Origin: Aptenodytes patagonicus
Lineage: Eukaryota; Chordata; Aves; Sphenisciformes; Spheniscidae
Length of the DNA: 64,000 nt
Assembly: GCF_965638725.1 (NCBI RefSeq)
Contig: NC_134970.1
Span: forward strand, 6,430,001-6,494,000
Reading direction: 5' to 3'
Of the stretch, positions 55,001-64,000 are shown piece after piece; position 1 is the first letter of the stretch, and each line of letters begins with the position of its first letter. The notes under the pieces are model-generated. The model had not been told where the DNA came from, ran no database searches, and saw only the letters and a program-made list of their open reading frames with translations. The position numbers and the translations under genes were made by a program.

Positions 55001-58000
55001 ATCCTTGGATACAGTCAGAACTTGATTGGACAAGATCCTGAACAAAATGATCTAATTCAGCCTGTTTTTTGCTGGGCTGTTTGGACTAGAGCCCTCCAGA
55101 GAACCCTTTCACCCTGAATTATTCTTTGAATCTGCCACTTTGCATACTTGTGCAAACAGTGCAGCAGGGATAAATGGTGGCATATATCCAGCAAAGGGAA
55201 GGTGTAATGGTTGCGCTGATGGGCAAGTGCATGCTGATGAAAACCAGTAGCAGTGATAATGAAGTTGTACTAACTTGGGCTTGTTTGGCTGACTGTGTGT
55301 ATATACATATTTCAGCTGCTTACTCTGTGCTACCAGTAGTAAAGCACACGCCTCTAGATGTGACTTGATAAAGAGGTTATTTACTACACTAACATACCTT
55401 CATTGCATTTAGAAAATCCTGATGGGGGTGGCGGAGAAGAATACCCCATTGATATCTGGCTGTTGTTGGCTTCCTACATTCGCCCTGAAGACATTGTCCG
55501 GTTTTCTTTGATTTGCAAGAAAGCCTGGACTGTTACTTGCACTGCCGCCTTTTGGACCAGGCTCTACAGAAGGTGAGACTCTAGAGAATTTTTAAACTGT
55601 TTGTAGGACGTGGTTACTTCAGCAGTGACCAGCTCTCTGCAGAGCTGTAAATAAAGGAATAATTCCCTATAGGCTAGGGTCCTATCATGTTTGCATATTG
55701 ACATGGTGATGTGGGCCTCATTTGGCAAGGGATTGTGGTATATTGCATCTGCTTTGGATCTGGAAATGGATCTGTGTGGCATATTCCTGTATGCTCCATA
55801 TAAAATCTCAAAGCATCGTGTGCTTTTCTGCTTGCCATGGCCTACACGCTCCTGTTTGTAACAGTGTGCTTTGTATGTAAAGCACTCAAAGTGCTTACGG
55901 TAAGGTCAGCTTCATTACCTTACTGAAAGACAGGTGAACATCACTGATAGAAAACTTGCCCTGCCTCAAGCTTTGATCATGGCCACCTTCCTGTCATTAG
56001 GGTGGCCTGAGAGAAACTAAGGCATTTTGGAGCTGTCTCGGTGGCAGAAGTAAGTTATAAATAAAGTAAGAGAAGAAGAGCAAAGAGGTGGTCAAAACTT
56101 GAAACAAATCCTTCTGTCCTGGTGCATGTCACTTGTTCTGTTCTGAAGGTAAATCCATTTTCTTTACATCTCTATATCTGTTGCCCAGGAGGCGCAAGCA
56201 GCAGGAGTACAGAGCAAATAGCAGCCATGGTCATCCTCGCCCCTGTTTTTTAGTGTGAAGTTCCCTAGCAAAGGCTCCTTTGGCATCTGATCAAAGAATG
56301 ACCCTCAAGCGCAGGCATTCAGACTGCTCAGGCAGTTGTCTGCAAGCATGCAGTCAAGCTCAGCTAAAGTGAGTCCTTGAGAACCTGCAGGAATCTGCAG
56401 GCCTTTGTGCATCCTGCAGCTAAAACACCATCTGGTCTCTCTGGGCAAACTGTCTGCAAGGAATTTTTGGGGAATTGTGGCATGATATGCTTACGTGTAT
56501 GCTGGAAACCTGTCTGATGCAGGTAAAGTCTTTGAGGCTGTCATGCGATTTCATGTAGAGCAGTACAACACCCTTGAAGCACTCAGAGTTGACAAGAGGT
56601 CCTCTGATCAATCAGATGTTCAGTTTTCTCTCAACATTGATCTCTTCGTAGCTCTCTTCTGCGCGTCTCTGCATTCTGACCTTTCAGCATGTGTTGGGTT
56701 TGTCGTTGGCTTTTCAGGCACTACAGTCTGGATGCGTACCTGCCTCTCCGCTTGCGGCCAGAGTCCATGGAGAAGCTGCACTGTCTCCGTGCGTGTGTCA
56801 TCCGGTCGCTGTACCACATGTACGAGCCTTTCGCGTCTCGAGTCTCCAGGAATCCAGCTATTCCAGACAGTACTCCCAGCACTTTAAAAAATTCCAGAGT
56901 AAGTGGAATCACTAAGGAAGTTGGATATGTCTGAGATGTTGCTCTTTCTGTTTTTTGTTCTCTTTCTACAAGAAAAATAGATGATGTTTAGATGGTCGCC
57001 AGTGAAGCTTGGGTGTAGGATGGTTACTAACTCTGAATAGTGATTTTTAAAAGTATGCTGGTTACTTGTATCTGTATAGTTGCTACTGCAGAGGATTCTA
57101 GTTACTCTTCTGGGTAACTTCTGCCTAAGTCCTACCACAACATCTTTGTAATCAGCAAAAAGGCACTTGCTTCACTGAATGTCAGAACTGCTAGGGATAT
57201 TTGCAGCTCTCCCCTCCTCTGTTGCAAATTTGCTGCTGAAAGGAGGTTGCAGTAGGATCAGCTTTTATATCTTCTGCTTTATTCTGACACTGTCTGCCAG
57301 GATACATCTTTTCTCCGTAGCAGGTATCTGGAGAGATCAGAAGTGACACTGATAGCCTCTGAAAGAGAGTCATTTCATACTACGTTCCTGTAGGTCATCC
57401 ATCGTCTTTGGTGTCTGGGCGAGGGAGGGTAGCGAGGTTGTGAGCATGGCAAATGTGCAGAGCAAATGTCTGCTTTGGGACTGGGGCTGCAGTTGTGTTG
57501 GGCTGTAAAGGGTTTGTCTCTGGTGTGGGCAGGCAATTCCCTTTGCTATCCCAGCTTGGAGCACTTGCATATCCATTCCTCTTTAATTGCTGTTGACCAT
57601 TAACTCTGAAATGCCTGTGTCACTTGTTTGGTTTTAACTTGCAACTGGCTGATACTCTGTGAGCAGCTTAAGCAACAGTGTGAATTCTCCACCCTCCAAA
57701 TCCAAAAACCTGTTGAATGAGGTTTTTGGAGCCAAACTGAAGTGGTTTTGGTTCAAGAGTTGTACTTTCTTTTCCATGCAAAATAGAGCAACCTCATCTA
57801 TCTGTATGTGACATCCCTCCTTTGTTCCTTCCTCTCCCTGGGTGGATACTGGAAAAAAATGTCATACCACTTAGGAAGCATCCAGCAGTAACACAAGCAG
57901 GTGGTGCTGCAGAGCAGGAGGAGAGCACACAGTTCCGTGTTTAGTCTTATCTCTGCATCCAGAGCTCTTCATTCTCTTCCTGAATCCCCAGTTTGGGTAT

Positions 58001-61000
58001 CATCTTTCTTAAAAAATGAAAAGCAAAACATTTCTAGGAAATTCCAACTTAACTGTAGTCCTCTGAGTCTAACTTCCTACCGCTGCTCGGATCTGGTAGC
58101 GTGGCTGTAAGAGCTAGAAACCCTGGGATGATGCTGGCAGGGTCGGCATTTTGGAAGCATTCACGTTGACATCATAACGGCTTTGGTGCCCACTGCTAGT
58201 GCTGCTACTGTACTAACGGTTTGAGGAAGATTCTTGAAGTGCAGCCTTTTATTATTCAGCTTTTAAAAAAGGAAATTAAATGGTGATGAGGCTTTGTTAG
58301 AACAGTAGAGGTTTGACCTAACCCCTTGGAGCATAAAAGAGCCATCCTGAGTCTGGTCTTGCTGTACTACTGCATTGCAAGACTCCGAGCTCCACCTGTG
58401 TTACTGTGCACAGAAATGCCTCGGCACAGTGGGTACGGAGGAGGATCTGACATTGCCTCCCCATGTTCTTGCTGTCATGGGCTTTGGTTATACCTTTACG
58501 GGTCGTTGAAACTAATGGCAAATGCCTACATAAACTGCATGTGGCAAGAGGAGACCCCAGACCCGGGTGTTATCAAATCTAGCTTTTCCTCTTTAATTTC
58601 CTTTTTTCTTTCCCTAGCCTAGCTTGTGTGGGACACTGGAGCCGTTATGGTGTCAGCAGAAGTGTTTGCCCTTTAAAGACACCCCCATTATTTTTGGTGG
58701 AGCGGCAGGCCATACGGCGCGTCTGAAGGGCAGGACGGCTGACCCGTGGACGACATCCTCTGCCCCTTAGGAGGTACTGACCATTTTGTGCTTCACTACT
58801 TGCCATGACCAAACAAGTTGCTAGACCAGGCTGTCTCTGCAGGTGAACTACAAATGCCACTGATGGTAGAGTTAAACTCAGCAGCATCTGTTGCTCACCT
58901 GAGTTAAAAAAGATCTGGAGAACGTTTTTATTGGAAAAAACTGAGGGCCACCTCCTCCTAGGTGGAGGTTACTTGACGCATGTTTCTGAGCTTGACTCCA
59001 CATAGCTTTGTTGTTCACCTCGTGAAGATTGTCGAGGTAAAGGTCCTTTAAGGACTCTTGTTTATGGACATGACTCAGAGTTGAAGTAAAGGGTCTTGTA
59101 TCACCTGTAGTCTCTAATTACGGAGCCCCCGTGGTGGAGGCTGGCTCTGGCTTTGTTTCATTTGGGGTCACGCTATCCTGGAATGAAATTAAATGTGTGC
59201 TTTGCCATGCAACCCAGTCACGCCTTCTCTTGGCGTGGGAGAGACTGTGTATGGGTCATGGGGAGTTGTCTTTACCCATATTATTCTTCCTTTTCCTGCT
59301 GACACTGTTAAAAGATAAGACCAGCTGTGGTGGGCTGGCATCTGTGGTGTGGAAACACTTTCAGTGATGGCTGGACTGACTTGCCAGATTCTTTTCTCGG
59401 CTGTTGAAGGCTAGTTGCTTCTACTCACTGGTAGGCAGGGAATTTCCCTCCTACTCATTTTAATACAGGAGTTCTGCTGAGACTCCTGCTCTAGAATGAG
59501 TGCTGCATGCTGGGATGGATCCTGTGGACCACACAGTGATAACTGGATTAAATTGGAGGACTCCTGGTGTATGTCTGCATGGGAGGGCAGTGCTGGTTAC
59601 CTCTGATGCTGTTTGAGGCCCTTTTCTCATTCTCTTTTAAAAAGGGACAGTAGGTTGATCAGACTGTGCTATCCTGGCAGTGTTTTTATACTCTGAAGTA
59701 TGACAGTCAGTGCCTAGTGATGTCAAGACCTTCTTTTGACACCACAGTGGCTTAGGAACTTTCTCATCTGTCACCTCATAGCTCATGTATTGGTCTTGCA
59801 TTTCCCTCTGGATTCTCTCCTTCTTGATCCTTACTCTGTTTTCAGTTGTTCCTCGCTTTAGTCTTGTTTGGAGTCCAGTGTAATGGGAGTTCTTGGTGGG
59901 TGGGGGAAACAGGTGAAACTGTACTGCTCATCTCTGCCTTATGAAAGGGATAAATCGCACAACGGGATTTTTCTGTTTAGCACGTCAGTGGCTACGTGTT
60001 GTATCATCCAGTTGCGTGATGAGTTGGCCAACTTGAAACTGGGAGACCTAAACTGCTGAGTGTGTTCTTTGAACATAATTAATTTGAATAAATGGCTCCT
60101 AATTGCTCCTATGTAATTGTGTTTGTAATTGGAAGCCTTTATGCTCTGCTAAAACTTACTTAAAGTGGTGCCTCTAAGGGTTTCATAATCTTGTGTTTCT
60201 TTTTTTTTTTTTTCCACCTCAGTGTCTGCTTTTCTGGTGCAAAAAGATTGAAGGGAACAGACAAGAAGCAATGTGGGAATTCAACTTCAAGTTCAAAAAG
60301 CAGGTATGAAAGAACCAGAATGGCTGTGACTTTTTTTTGAAGCAGTAATCATTTTTCTGGGTGGTAGAAAGGAAGGTGGAAACTTTTTATGCATTCAGAC
60401 AATACGTGGAAACTCTGACTCCCATGATAAGCTAAAGCACATTCTGAAACTACAGTCCGTTTTCAGTCTGTATTACCAAGACATTTAGAATCGTACATTT
60501 TTATTTCCTCGCTTGGTATCCTTTCTCCACTGTAGGATGTGGATCATTTGTTATCCCAAATAATCTAATCTTTGGGTCATTGCTACCGATTACTACCAAA
60601 AACCAGACTGTTTTACTTTAGTGGTCAAAATGTAGACCAAAATCTGAAACTACTTGTTTTACCATTGGAAGGATTTCCCGGAGAAGTGAAGAAAGCCAAC
60701 ACTGCCAATGAAAACCTCCAGTAATGGGTCTCAGGAGAAGCAAGTAGTTTCAGGCAACCTTGGGGAATTCTGCAGCTTTCCCCTCTAAAGAAGTGATCCT
60801 GCAAATTGCCTGTCCTGAGTGATGGCTTTTTGTTGTTTATGTAATGCTCTGCCCAGACACGTGGGAATGCGGTGAGGACCTGCTAGTCAGCACCAGTGAG
60901 AACCAGCCAGACTCTCATCATAGGTTCCTGCTTGGCTAAATAAGTCTCTCTTTCTTTCAAGTCTCCCAGATTTAAGAGCAAGTGTTGCAAAGGCCTTCAG

Positions 61001-62171
61001 CCACCGATTCAGTATGAAGAAGTCCATACAAATCCGGATCAGGATTGCTGTCTACTGCAGATCACCACCTTTAACTTCATATTCGTGCCAATAGTCATGG
61101 GTATGACGTTTACCTTGGTAAGTGTTTGAGAAATCTGCCAGGCGAACTTTGCATGTGCAGTTTCTGTAAGGAGATGAAGAGGACGCCTCTTTGGTGTTGT
61201 GTAAATCACACTGCTGCATCAACAAACCAATTCTGGGAATCTTAAGGCTGAGGAAATGCTGAGGACCTTCTCAGTTTAGCTTCTGCATTTCCATCAGCTC
61301 TTCCCTATTTGGTGCAGCAAATACAGATGATGTAGAGAATCTGCAGGGAGCTCTGGTTGTGCAGCATCTGGGGGCGGATTAGTTGTCAGTACTCCAGCAG
61401 GATACAAGAGGTAGGGATGCAGGAGAAGAGGAGGTCTTCCCTCAGGAAAATATCTCCGTATCTTACAGCAATAAATTCTGAGAGCAAAAAAACCTGTATG
61501 AACAAACTCTTTCAATGTGTATACGGTCCCTGATTGCTGGGAGAAAGAGCAGCTTTTGAACCAACTTCCACAAACTCAGCTCCAGACAGCAGCAGAGCAG
61601 GTGTGCTCAGGCAAGAGCAGTGGTAAAGCGTGGGGCTGCACATGTGGCTGTACTTGTAGGTCAGGGTTTCAGAAGTGACCTGTGCCCAAGAGAGGTTCAG
61701 TCTGGCTTCACTTAAGAGTAGGGCAGCGAGTTCCAGACCTCCTCTGACAGCCACTTGCTTTCAGGTTCACTTCTGGCATTATTCTTTGGGGTTGCGAGCC
61801 AGAGAACTGGTTTGAATCCGGTGCTGTAGATTCAGAGTGTAACTCTGCCAGCACCTGAAATACCTTAGACTTGTACAATTTGGAAGAACTTAAAAAAAAA
61901 AAAAAATCTAAAAGTGTACTGTTAAGAATTCTATTTATTCATCACTTTGATTTTCTGAAGCACCTCCTGGTCTCTTTTCTTGCAGTTCACCATCAATGTG
62001 AGCACAGACATGAGGCATCATCGCGTGCGCCTGGTGTTCCAGGATGCCCCAGTTCGCAATGGCAAGAAACCTCGCCTTGACCAAGGAGTGCAGGTTGTGC
62101 TGGACCCTGTGCATAGTGTGCGGCTCCTGGATTGGTGGCACCCTCAGTACCCCTTCTCTTCAAAAGCTTAG
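49003..62171 (+). CDS. TMEM183A: transmembrane protein 183A, complete (8 exons, 368 residues)
   Basis: Eight exons join in frame to 368 codons; the human protein is, from memory, about 376. The product is a poorly understood, widely expressed membrane protein. Landmarks are a basic N-terminus ([17 protein letters not shown]), the conserved [14 protein letters not shown] segment, an acidic and lysine-rich linker ([19 protein letters not shown]), an F-box-like segment at about residues 125-170 ([19 protein letters not shown] onward), and one hydrophobic stretch at about 289-310 ([19 protein letters not shown]). The end is [13 protein letters not shown]. The start at 49,003 is chosen because the human protein also begins a few residues before MPKRG; an in-frame ATG at 48,928 overlaps the CRE and is probably untranscribed. 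The gene is single-copy and intact here, unlike the human retrocopy TMEM183B. Confidence 0.97.
49100..49828 (+). other. TMEM183A: TMEM183A intron 1
   Basis: The first part continues the CpG island and is strongly G-rich on the coding strand (GGGCCGGGCCGGGCC near 49,112, repeated GGCCTGAGGGG blocks). It therefore has R-loop and quadruplex potential typical of CpG-island first introns. A minus-strand 241-codon open frame over 48,684-49,409 reflects composition, not a gene. Confidence 0.8.
49829..49918 (+). CDS. TMEM183A: TMEM183A exon 2
   Basis: Ninety bases after acceptor TCTCCTGCAG encode [20 protein letters not shown] then [10 protein letters not shown]. The exon begins and ends in phase 1. 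The donor is AAG|GTGAGT. It is almost identical to the mammalian segment as I recall it. Confidence 0.96.
51126..51182. repeat. 24-bp direct duplication containing CTTATCT (GATA motif)
   Basis: Two copies differing at one base (GTGCTACAGCCTTATC against GTGCTGCAGCCTTATC, both continuing TGGTGCAG) lie 33 bases apart. Each holds AGATAAG on the minus strand, a consensus GATA-factor site. Confidence 0.75.
52347..52390. repeat. A-rich low-complexity tract
   Basis: An A-run followed by repeated AAACC and AACCC-like words lies in TMEM183A intron 2. It could be the remnant of a retroposon tail, but no adjoining element is recognisable. Confidence 0.55.
52975..53130 (+). CDS. TMEM183A: TMEM183A exon 3
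   Basis: The 156-base exon begins [20 protein letters not shown], continues through an acidic serine-rich piece ([14 protein letters not shown]) and ends with the basic [10 protein letters not shown], which could act as a nuclear or membrane-proximal basic signal. The acceptor is TTTCATTCTAG and the donor AAG|GTATGG. The exon is phase 1 at both ends, so skipping would keep the frame. Confidence 0.96.
53131..55412 (+). other. TMEM183A: TMEM183A intron 3
   Basis: This 2.3-kb intron contains the CR1 LINE fragment described separately and otherwise unique AT-rich sequence. The short open frames here do not resemble protein families. Confidence 0.8.
54980..55134 (+). mobile_element. CR1 LINE 3' fragment, degenerate
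   Basis: The sequence follows the familiar CR1 3' end in order: AGGCTGTGGGGTTTCCATCC, then TTGGATACAGTCAGAACTTG, GATTGGACAAGATCCTGAAC, TTGGACTAGAGCCCTCCAGA, and a tail ending AATTATTCTTTGAATCTG that recalls the ATTCTATGATTCTG terminus. It is about 150 bases, 5'-truncated and old. CR1 is the dominant LINE of birds and other sauropsids, which supports the assignment of the window. Confidence 0.8.
55413..55572 (+). CDS. TMEM183A: TMEM183A exon 4 (F-box-like segment)
   Basis: The 160-base exon starts [20 protein letters not shown] and continues [20 protein letters not shown] to FWTRLYR. The pattern ([29 protein letters not shown]) resembles an F-box helix bundle, the module that binds SKP1 in SCF ubiquitin ligases. 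Whether TMEM183A binds SKP1 is not something I can show. The acceptor is GCATTTAG and the donor AAG|GTGAGA. Confidence 0.96.
55573..56717 (+). other. TMEM183A: TMEM183A intron 4
   Basis: This 1.1-kb intron holds no recognisable element. An open frame across 56,495-56,887 overlaps exon 5 in a different frame and is not coding. Confidence 0.8.
56718..56898 (+). CDS. TMEM183A: TMEM183A exon 5
   Basis: The 181-base exon completes an arginine codon and encodes [20 protein letters not shown], then a cysteine- and arginine-rich helix ([20 protein letters not shown]) and [13 protein letters not shown]. The acceptor is GGCTTTTCAG and the donor AGA|GTAAGT. It ends in phase 0. Confidence 0.96.
56899..60222 (+). 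other. TMEM183A: TMEM183A intron 5
   Basis: This 3.3-kb intron, the largest of the gene, ends in a long T-run before the acceptor. No repeat family or additional exon is recognised. Confidence 0.8.
60223..60303 (+). CDS. TMEM183A: TMEM183A exon 6
   Basis: Eighty-one bases encode 27 residues, [20 protein letters not shown] then NFKFKKQ, phase 0 at both ends. The acceptor follows a long T-run ending CCACCTCAG. The donor is CAG|GTATGA. Confidence 0.96.
60304..60961 (+). other. TMEM183A: TMEM183A intron 6
   Basis: This short intron of about 660 bases shows no features beyond its splice sites. Confidence 0.8.
60962..61117 (+). CDS. TMEM183A: TMEM183A exon 7 (start of hydrophobic segment)
   Basis: The 156-base, 52-residue exon runs [40 protein letters not shown] and [12 protein letters not shown]. 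The last 20 or so residues form the only clear membrane-spanning candidate in the protein. The acceptor is TTTCTTTCAAG and the donor TTG|GTAAGT. Confidence 0.96.
61118..61985 (+). other. TMEM183A: TMEM183A intron 7
   Basis: This intron of about 870 bases contains an A-run near 61,892-61,905 and no other recognisable element. Confidence 0.8.
61986..62171 (+). CDS. TMEM183A: TMEM183A exon 8 with stop codon
   Basis: The exon encodes 61 residues, [20 protein letters not shown], a basic stretch ([12 protein letters not shown]), [20 protein letters not shown] and YPFSSKA, then TAG at 62,169-62,171. The acceptor is TTTTCTTGCAG. FTINV completes the hydrophobic segment begun in exon 7. Confidence 0.97.
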   Translation, partial: FTINVSTDMRHHRVRLVFQDAPVRNGKKPRLDQGVQVVLDPVHSVRLLDWWHPQYPFSSKA

Positions 62172-62295
62172 TGCTCTCCTGAGTCTGCAGGAGCCGGCAG
62201 GTGACTGAATCTGGCAGGCTGAAGAGAATTTCTAGGAACCAGGAAATCCTATTTTTATTTCTTAAATAAATTCTGCAGTCTCCTTGCAAGTGGTT
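62172..62295 (+). other. TMEM183A: TMEM183A 3' UTR (short form)
   Basis: Untranslated sequence runs from the stop codon to shortly after the AATAAA at 62,265-62,270. A GT-rich stretch (GTCTGTATGT) at 62,311-62,320 could be the downstream element, placing cleavage at about 62,285-62,300. A longer alternative 3' UTR cannot be excluded. Confidence 0.6.
62265..62270 (+). promoter_or_regulatory. TMEM183A: AATAAA polyadenylation signal of TMEM183A
   Basis: A canonical hexamer lies 94 bases after the stop codon, within TTCTTAAATAAATTCTG, and is followed by a GT-rich stretch about 40 bases downstream. It is the first canonical signal after the coding sequence. Confidence 0.7.
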
Positions 62296-64000
62296 GAAGC
62301 TGCTGAGCTAGTCTGTATGTATATAACTTCTGGTCAGTGATGGGCAGAGCTGAGTGTAAAGCAGAAACTATTTGTAAACACACTTTTATGTAAAATTCAC
62401 GTTTTATGATTTGAAAGGAGCTCCCTGGAACTGTTCATTTAAAATCCTTTTGGTGCTAATGAAAGTGGTCCTGTTTTCTGTTTGGGAAGAAGCAGGAGGT
62501 TTTGCTTTCCAGCTTTAATATCACCAGAAACAATGTACAAAAAAAATCCATGTTTGTTTTGCTGCAGCATGATTGCATTCAAACACAGTGTGATATTTCA
62601 GTGTCTGAGAAGCAGTAAGCAAAGCAGCAGTGATCAACAATAATGCCAATTCACAGTCCAACAGATAGGAGTTTAAGGAAAGAAAAAAGCATAAATGATC
62701 AAACAAAGGAACTATTTCAAAGAGGATTTGTAATGCAAAAGTCTTTCTTGAATGTAAAGATACTCCAAGTTCTCCCACTGACGTTTCCTCTTTGAAAAGA
62801 AGATGTAAACCTTTAAAACCAGAAGGTGCATTTCAGAGAAGATAAACGGAGGGAGAGGAGATGGAGGGGATAGACTAAAGTAACTGAAGCAGTGATGAAG
62901 GACTTGACTATTGTGTCTTTTCTAAGAGCAGTGGAGCAGTGTTGGCCTGTTGACACTGGAAAGCCCAGAAGCAATCGGTGGTCTGGGTCTTGACTAAACA
63001 AATTAATTTCTGTGGGGAAGAAGCAGCCCCGAAATTTTCTGTGGCTCTGGGTTGATTGAGAAGGGAGAGAGGCACAGAGTCTGGGCCTGTCTGTCGTGTC
63101 CAGAATGAATTGGGCTGGAGATTTAATTCAGCAGGTGAACGTGTTGCTGCTGACAGACAGGGGTCTCATGGAGGAGTGGTGGCAGGCAGAGGAGGTGCTG
63201 GAGTGCAGGTGAGCAACACTGGAAATAATAACCCTGGGCTGAGTTTTGCTGCCTATCCATGATAAGCTCCTCAGTCCTATTTTGCATCAGATCTTGTCTC
63301 AAGCAGGAGTAACTGAGCACTTTTCCATGTATAATGCTTAGTGAAGCTCCTGGAAGGAGAGGGAGTTCTGCCACCTCAGTTTGAATTTGACATGCAAATA
63401 GCCCGTGATCCCTGTGTAGCTGCCTGCGAGGAGTTTCTTGCATGAGCCTCTGCCACTCTGTAAATCGCCACCAAGGACATCTACCCCAAACTTGGATCTA
63501 CCTTAGAGGCTCTGTGGCGTTGACTTCAAACAAACCTATTTGGGAAAACTCCTGCCTCACAGCTCCCCTTTTCACTGCTGCTGAACTCGTGTTGATACCA
63601 ACAGGTAAGTTTTGAAACTAGATTAGTTGAAGTGAGATACAGGGCAAGAAAAATGTGCTGTAACCGTGCTAATGAAGCTGGTTCCCTTGATAGTGGAGCC
63701 TGGTCTGAGTTGTGGTTGCCTTTGTGGTGCAGGAGAGGAAGGGCAGCAAGTCAGTGCTGGAGCTGTGTGTAAAGGCTGCAGCTGCAGCACTGTCCCGGTG
63801 TTGTGCAACACGAGGCAGTGCCTGTGCAGAAAGAAGCTGCTCCAGAGCAACGGGTGAATAACAATCTTCTTTTTGCGATGGGATTAAATTCTGCTGAACT
63901 CGGCGACCAGTCCTCGGTGGTCATGTGGTGGAGTTTCTCCACTGGAGTTCAGCAGGTGAAACATCATCAGCTTGCACAGTTATCTGTTGTCTTGGGCGGG
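62296..64000. other. right flank, no gene recognised
   Basis: Sequence downstream of TMEM183A shows no exon with family similarity, no promoter-like CpG island and no recognisable repeat. Open frames are short and present on both strands. It may include an extended 3' UTR or intergenic DNA leading to the next gene. Confidence 0.6.

Noticed and set aside
56495..56887. 130-codon plus-strand open frame reaching over TMEM183A exon 5
   Set aside because: It is in a different frame from the conserved exon and shows no similarity upstream of it. The conserved reading is the spliced exon.
62521..63942. Minus-strand open frames downstream of TMEM183A as a possible neighbouring gene tail
   Set aside because: They are short, with no conserved motif, paired splice sites or polyadenylation context that I could support.

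Overview
The window is vertebrate nuclear DNA, most likely from a bird. The evidence is spliced genes with consensus GT-AG introns, CpG-island promoters, a degenerate CR1 LINE 3' fragment (about 54,980-55,134), very little other interspersed repeat, and a GC-rich, minisatellite-bearing landscape like that of avian microchromosomes. The species cannot be named from the sequence alone.

Two protein-coding genes account for everything I can support as coding. The left 46 kb holds the 5' part of a liprin-alpha gene on the minus strand, identified as PPFIA4. Twelve coding exons (18,561 down to 2,067) encode about 516 N-terminal residues, an almost continuous coiled coil. The rest of the gene, including the SAM domains, lies off the left edge. 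The coding start is at 18,561. The likely main promoter and a non-coding first exon lie about 27 kb upstream, at about 46.0-46.1 kb. A second, putative alternative first exon lies at 16,527-16,598. The right part (49,003-62,171, plus strand) is a complete eight-exon TMEM183A gene. It encodes a 368-residue protein with an F-box-like segment and one C-terminal hydrophobic segment.

The two promoters face away from each other across about 2.8 kb (46.1-48.9 kb). This stretch and its flanks carry several G-rich minisatellites, one of which runs straight into the TMEM183A CpG island and its CRE-type (TGACG) motifs. From memory, human TMEM183A and PPFIA4 are also neighbours but lie in tandem on the same strand, so the head-to-head arrangement here would imply a local inversion. 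The two proteins are not known to act in one pathway: liprin-alpha is a presynaptic and cortical scaffold, and TMEM183A is poorly characterised.

The 27-kb first intron of PPFIA4, the introns of TMEM183A and the right-hand flank (62.3-64 kb) hold no further gene that I can recognise. I found no CRISPR array, prokaryotic operon, tRNA, rRNA or intact mobile element, and no evidence of a wholly new system. The items most worth checking are the alternative first exon of PPFIA4, its GC-AG intron, the head-to-head gene order, and the minisatellite that abuts the TMEM183A promoter.
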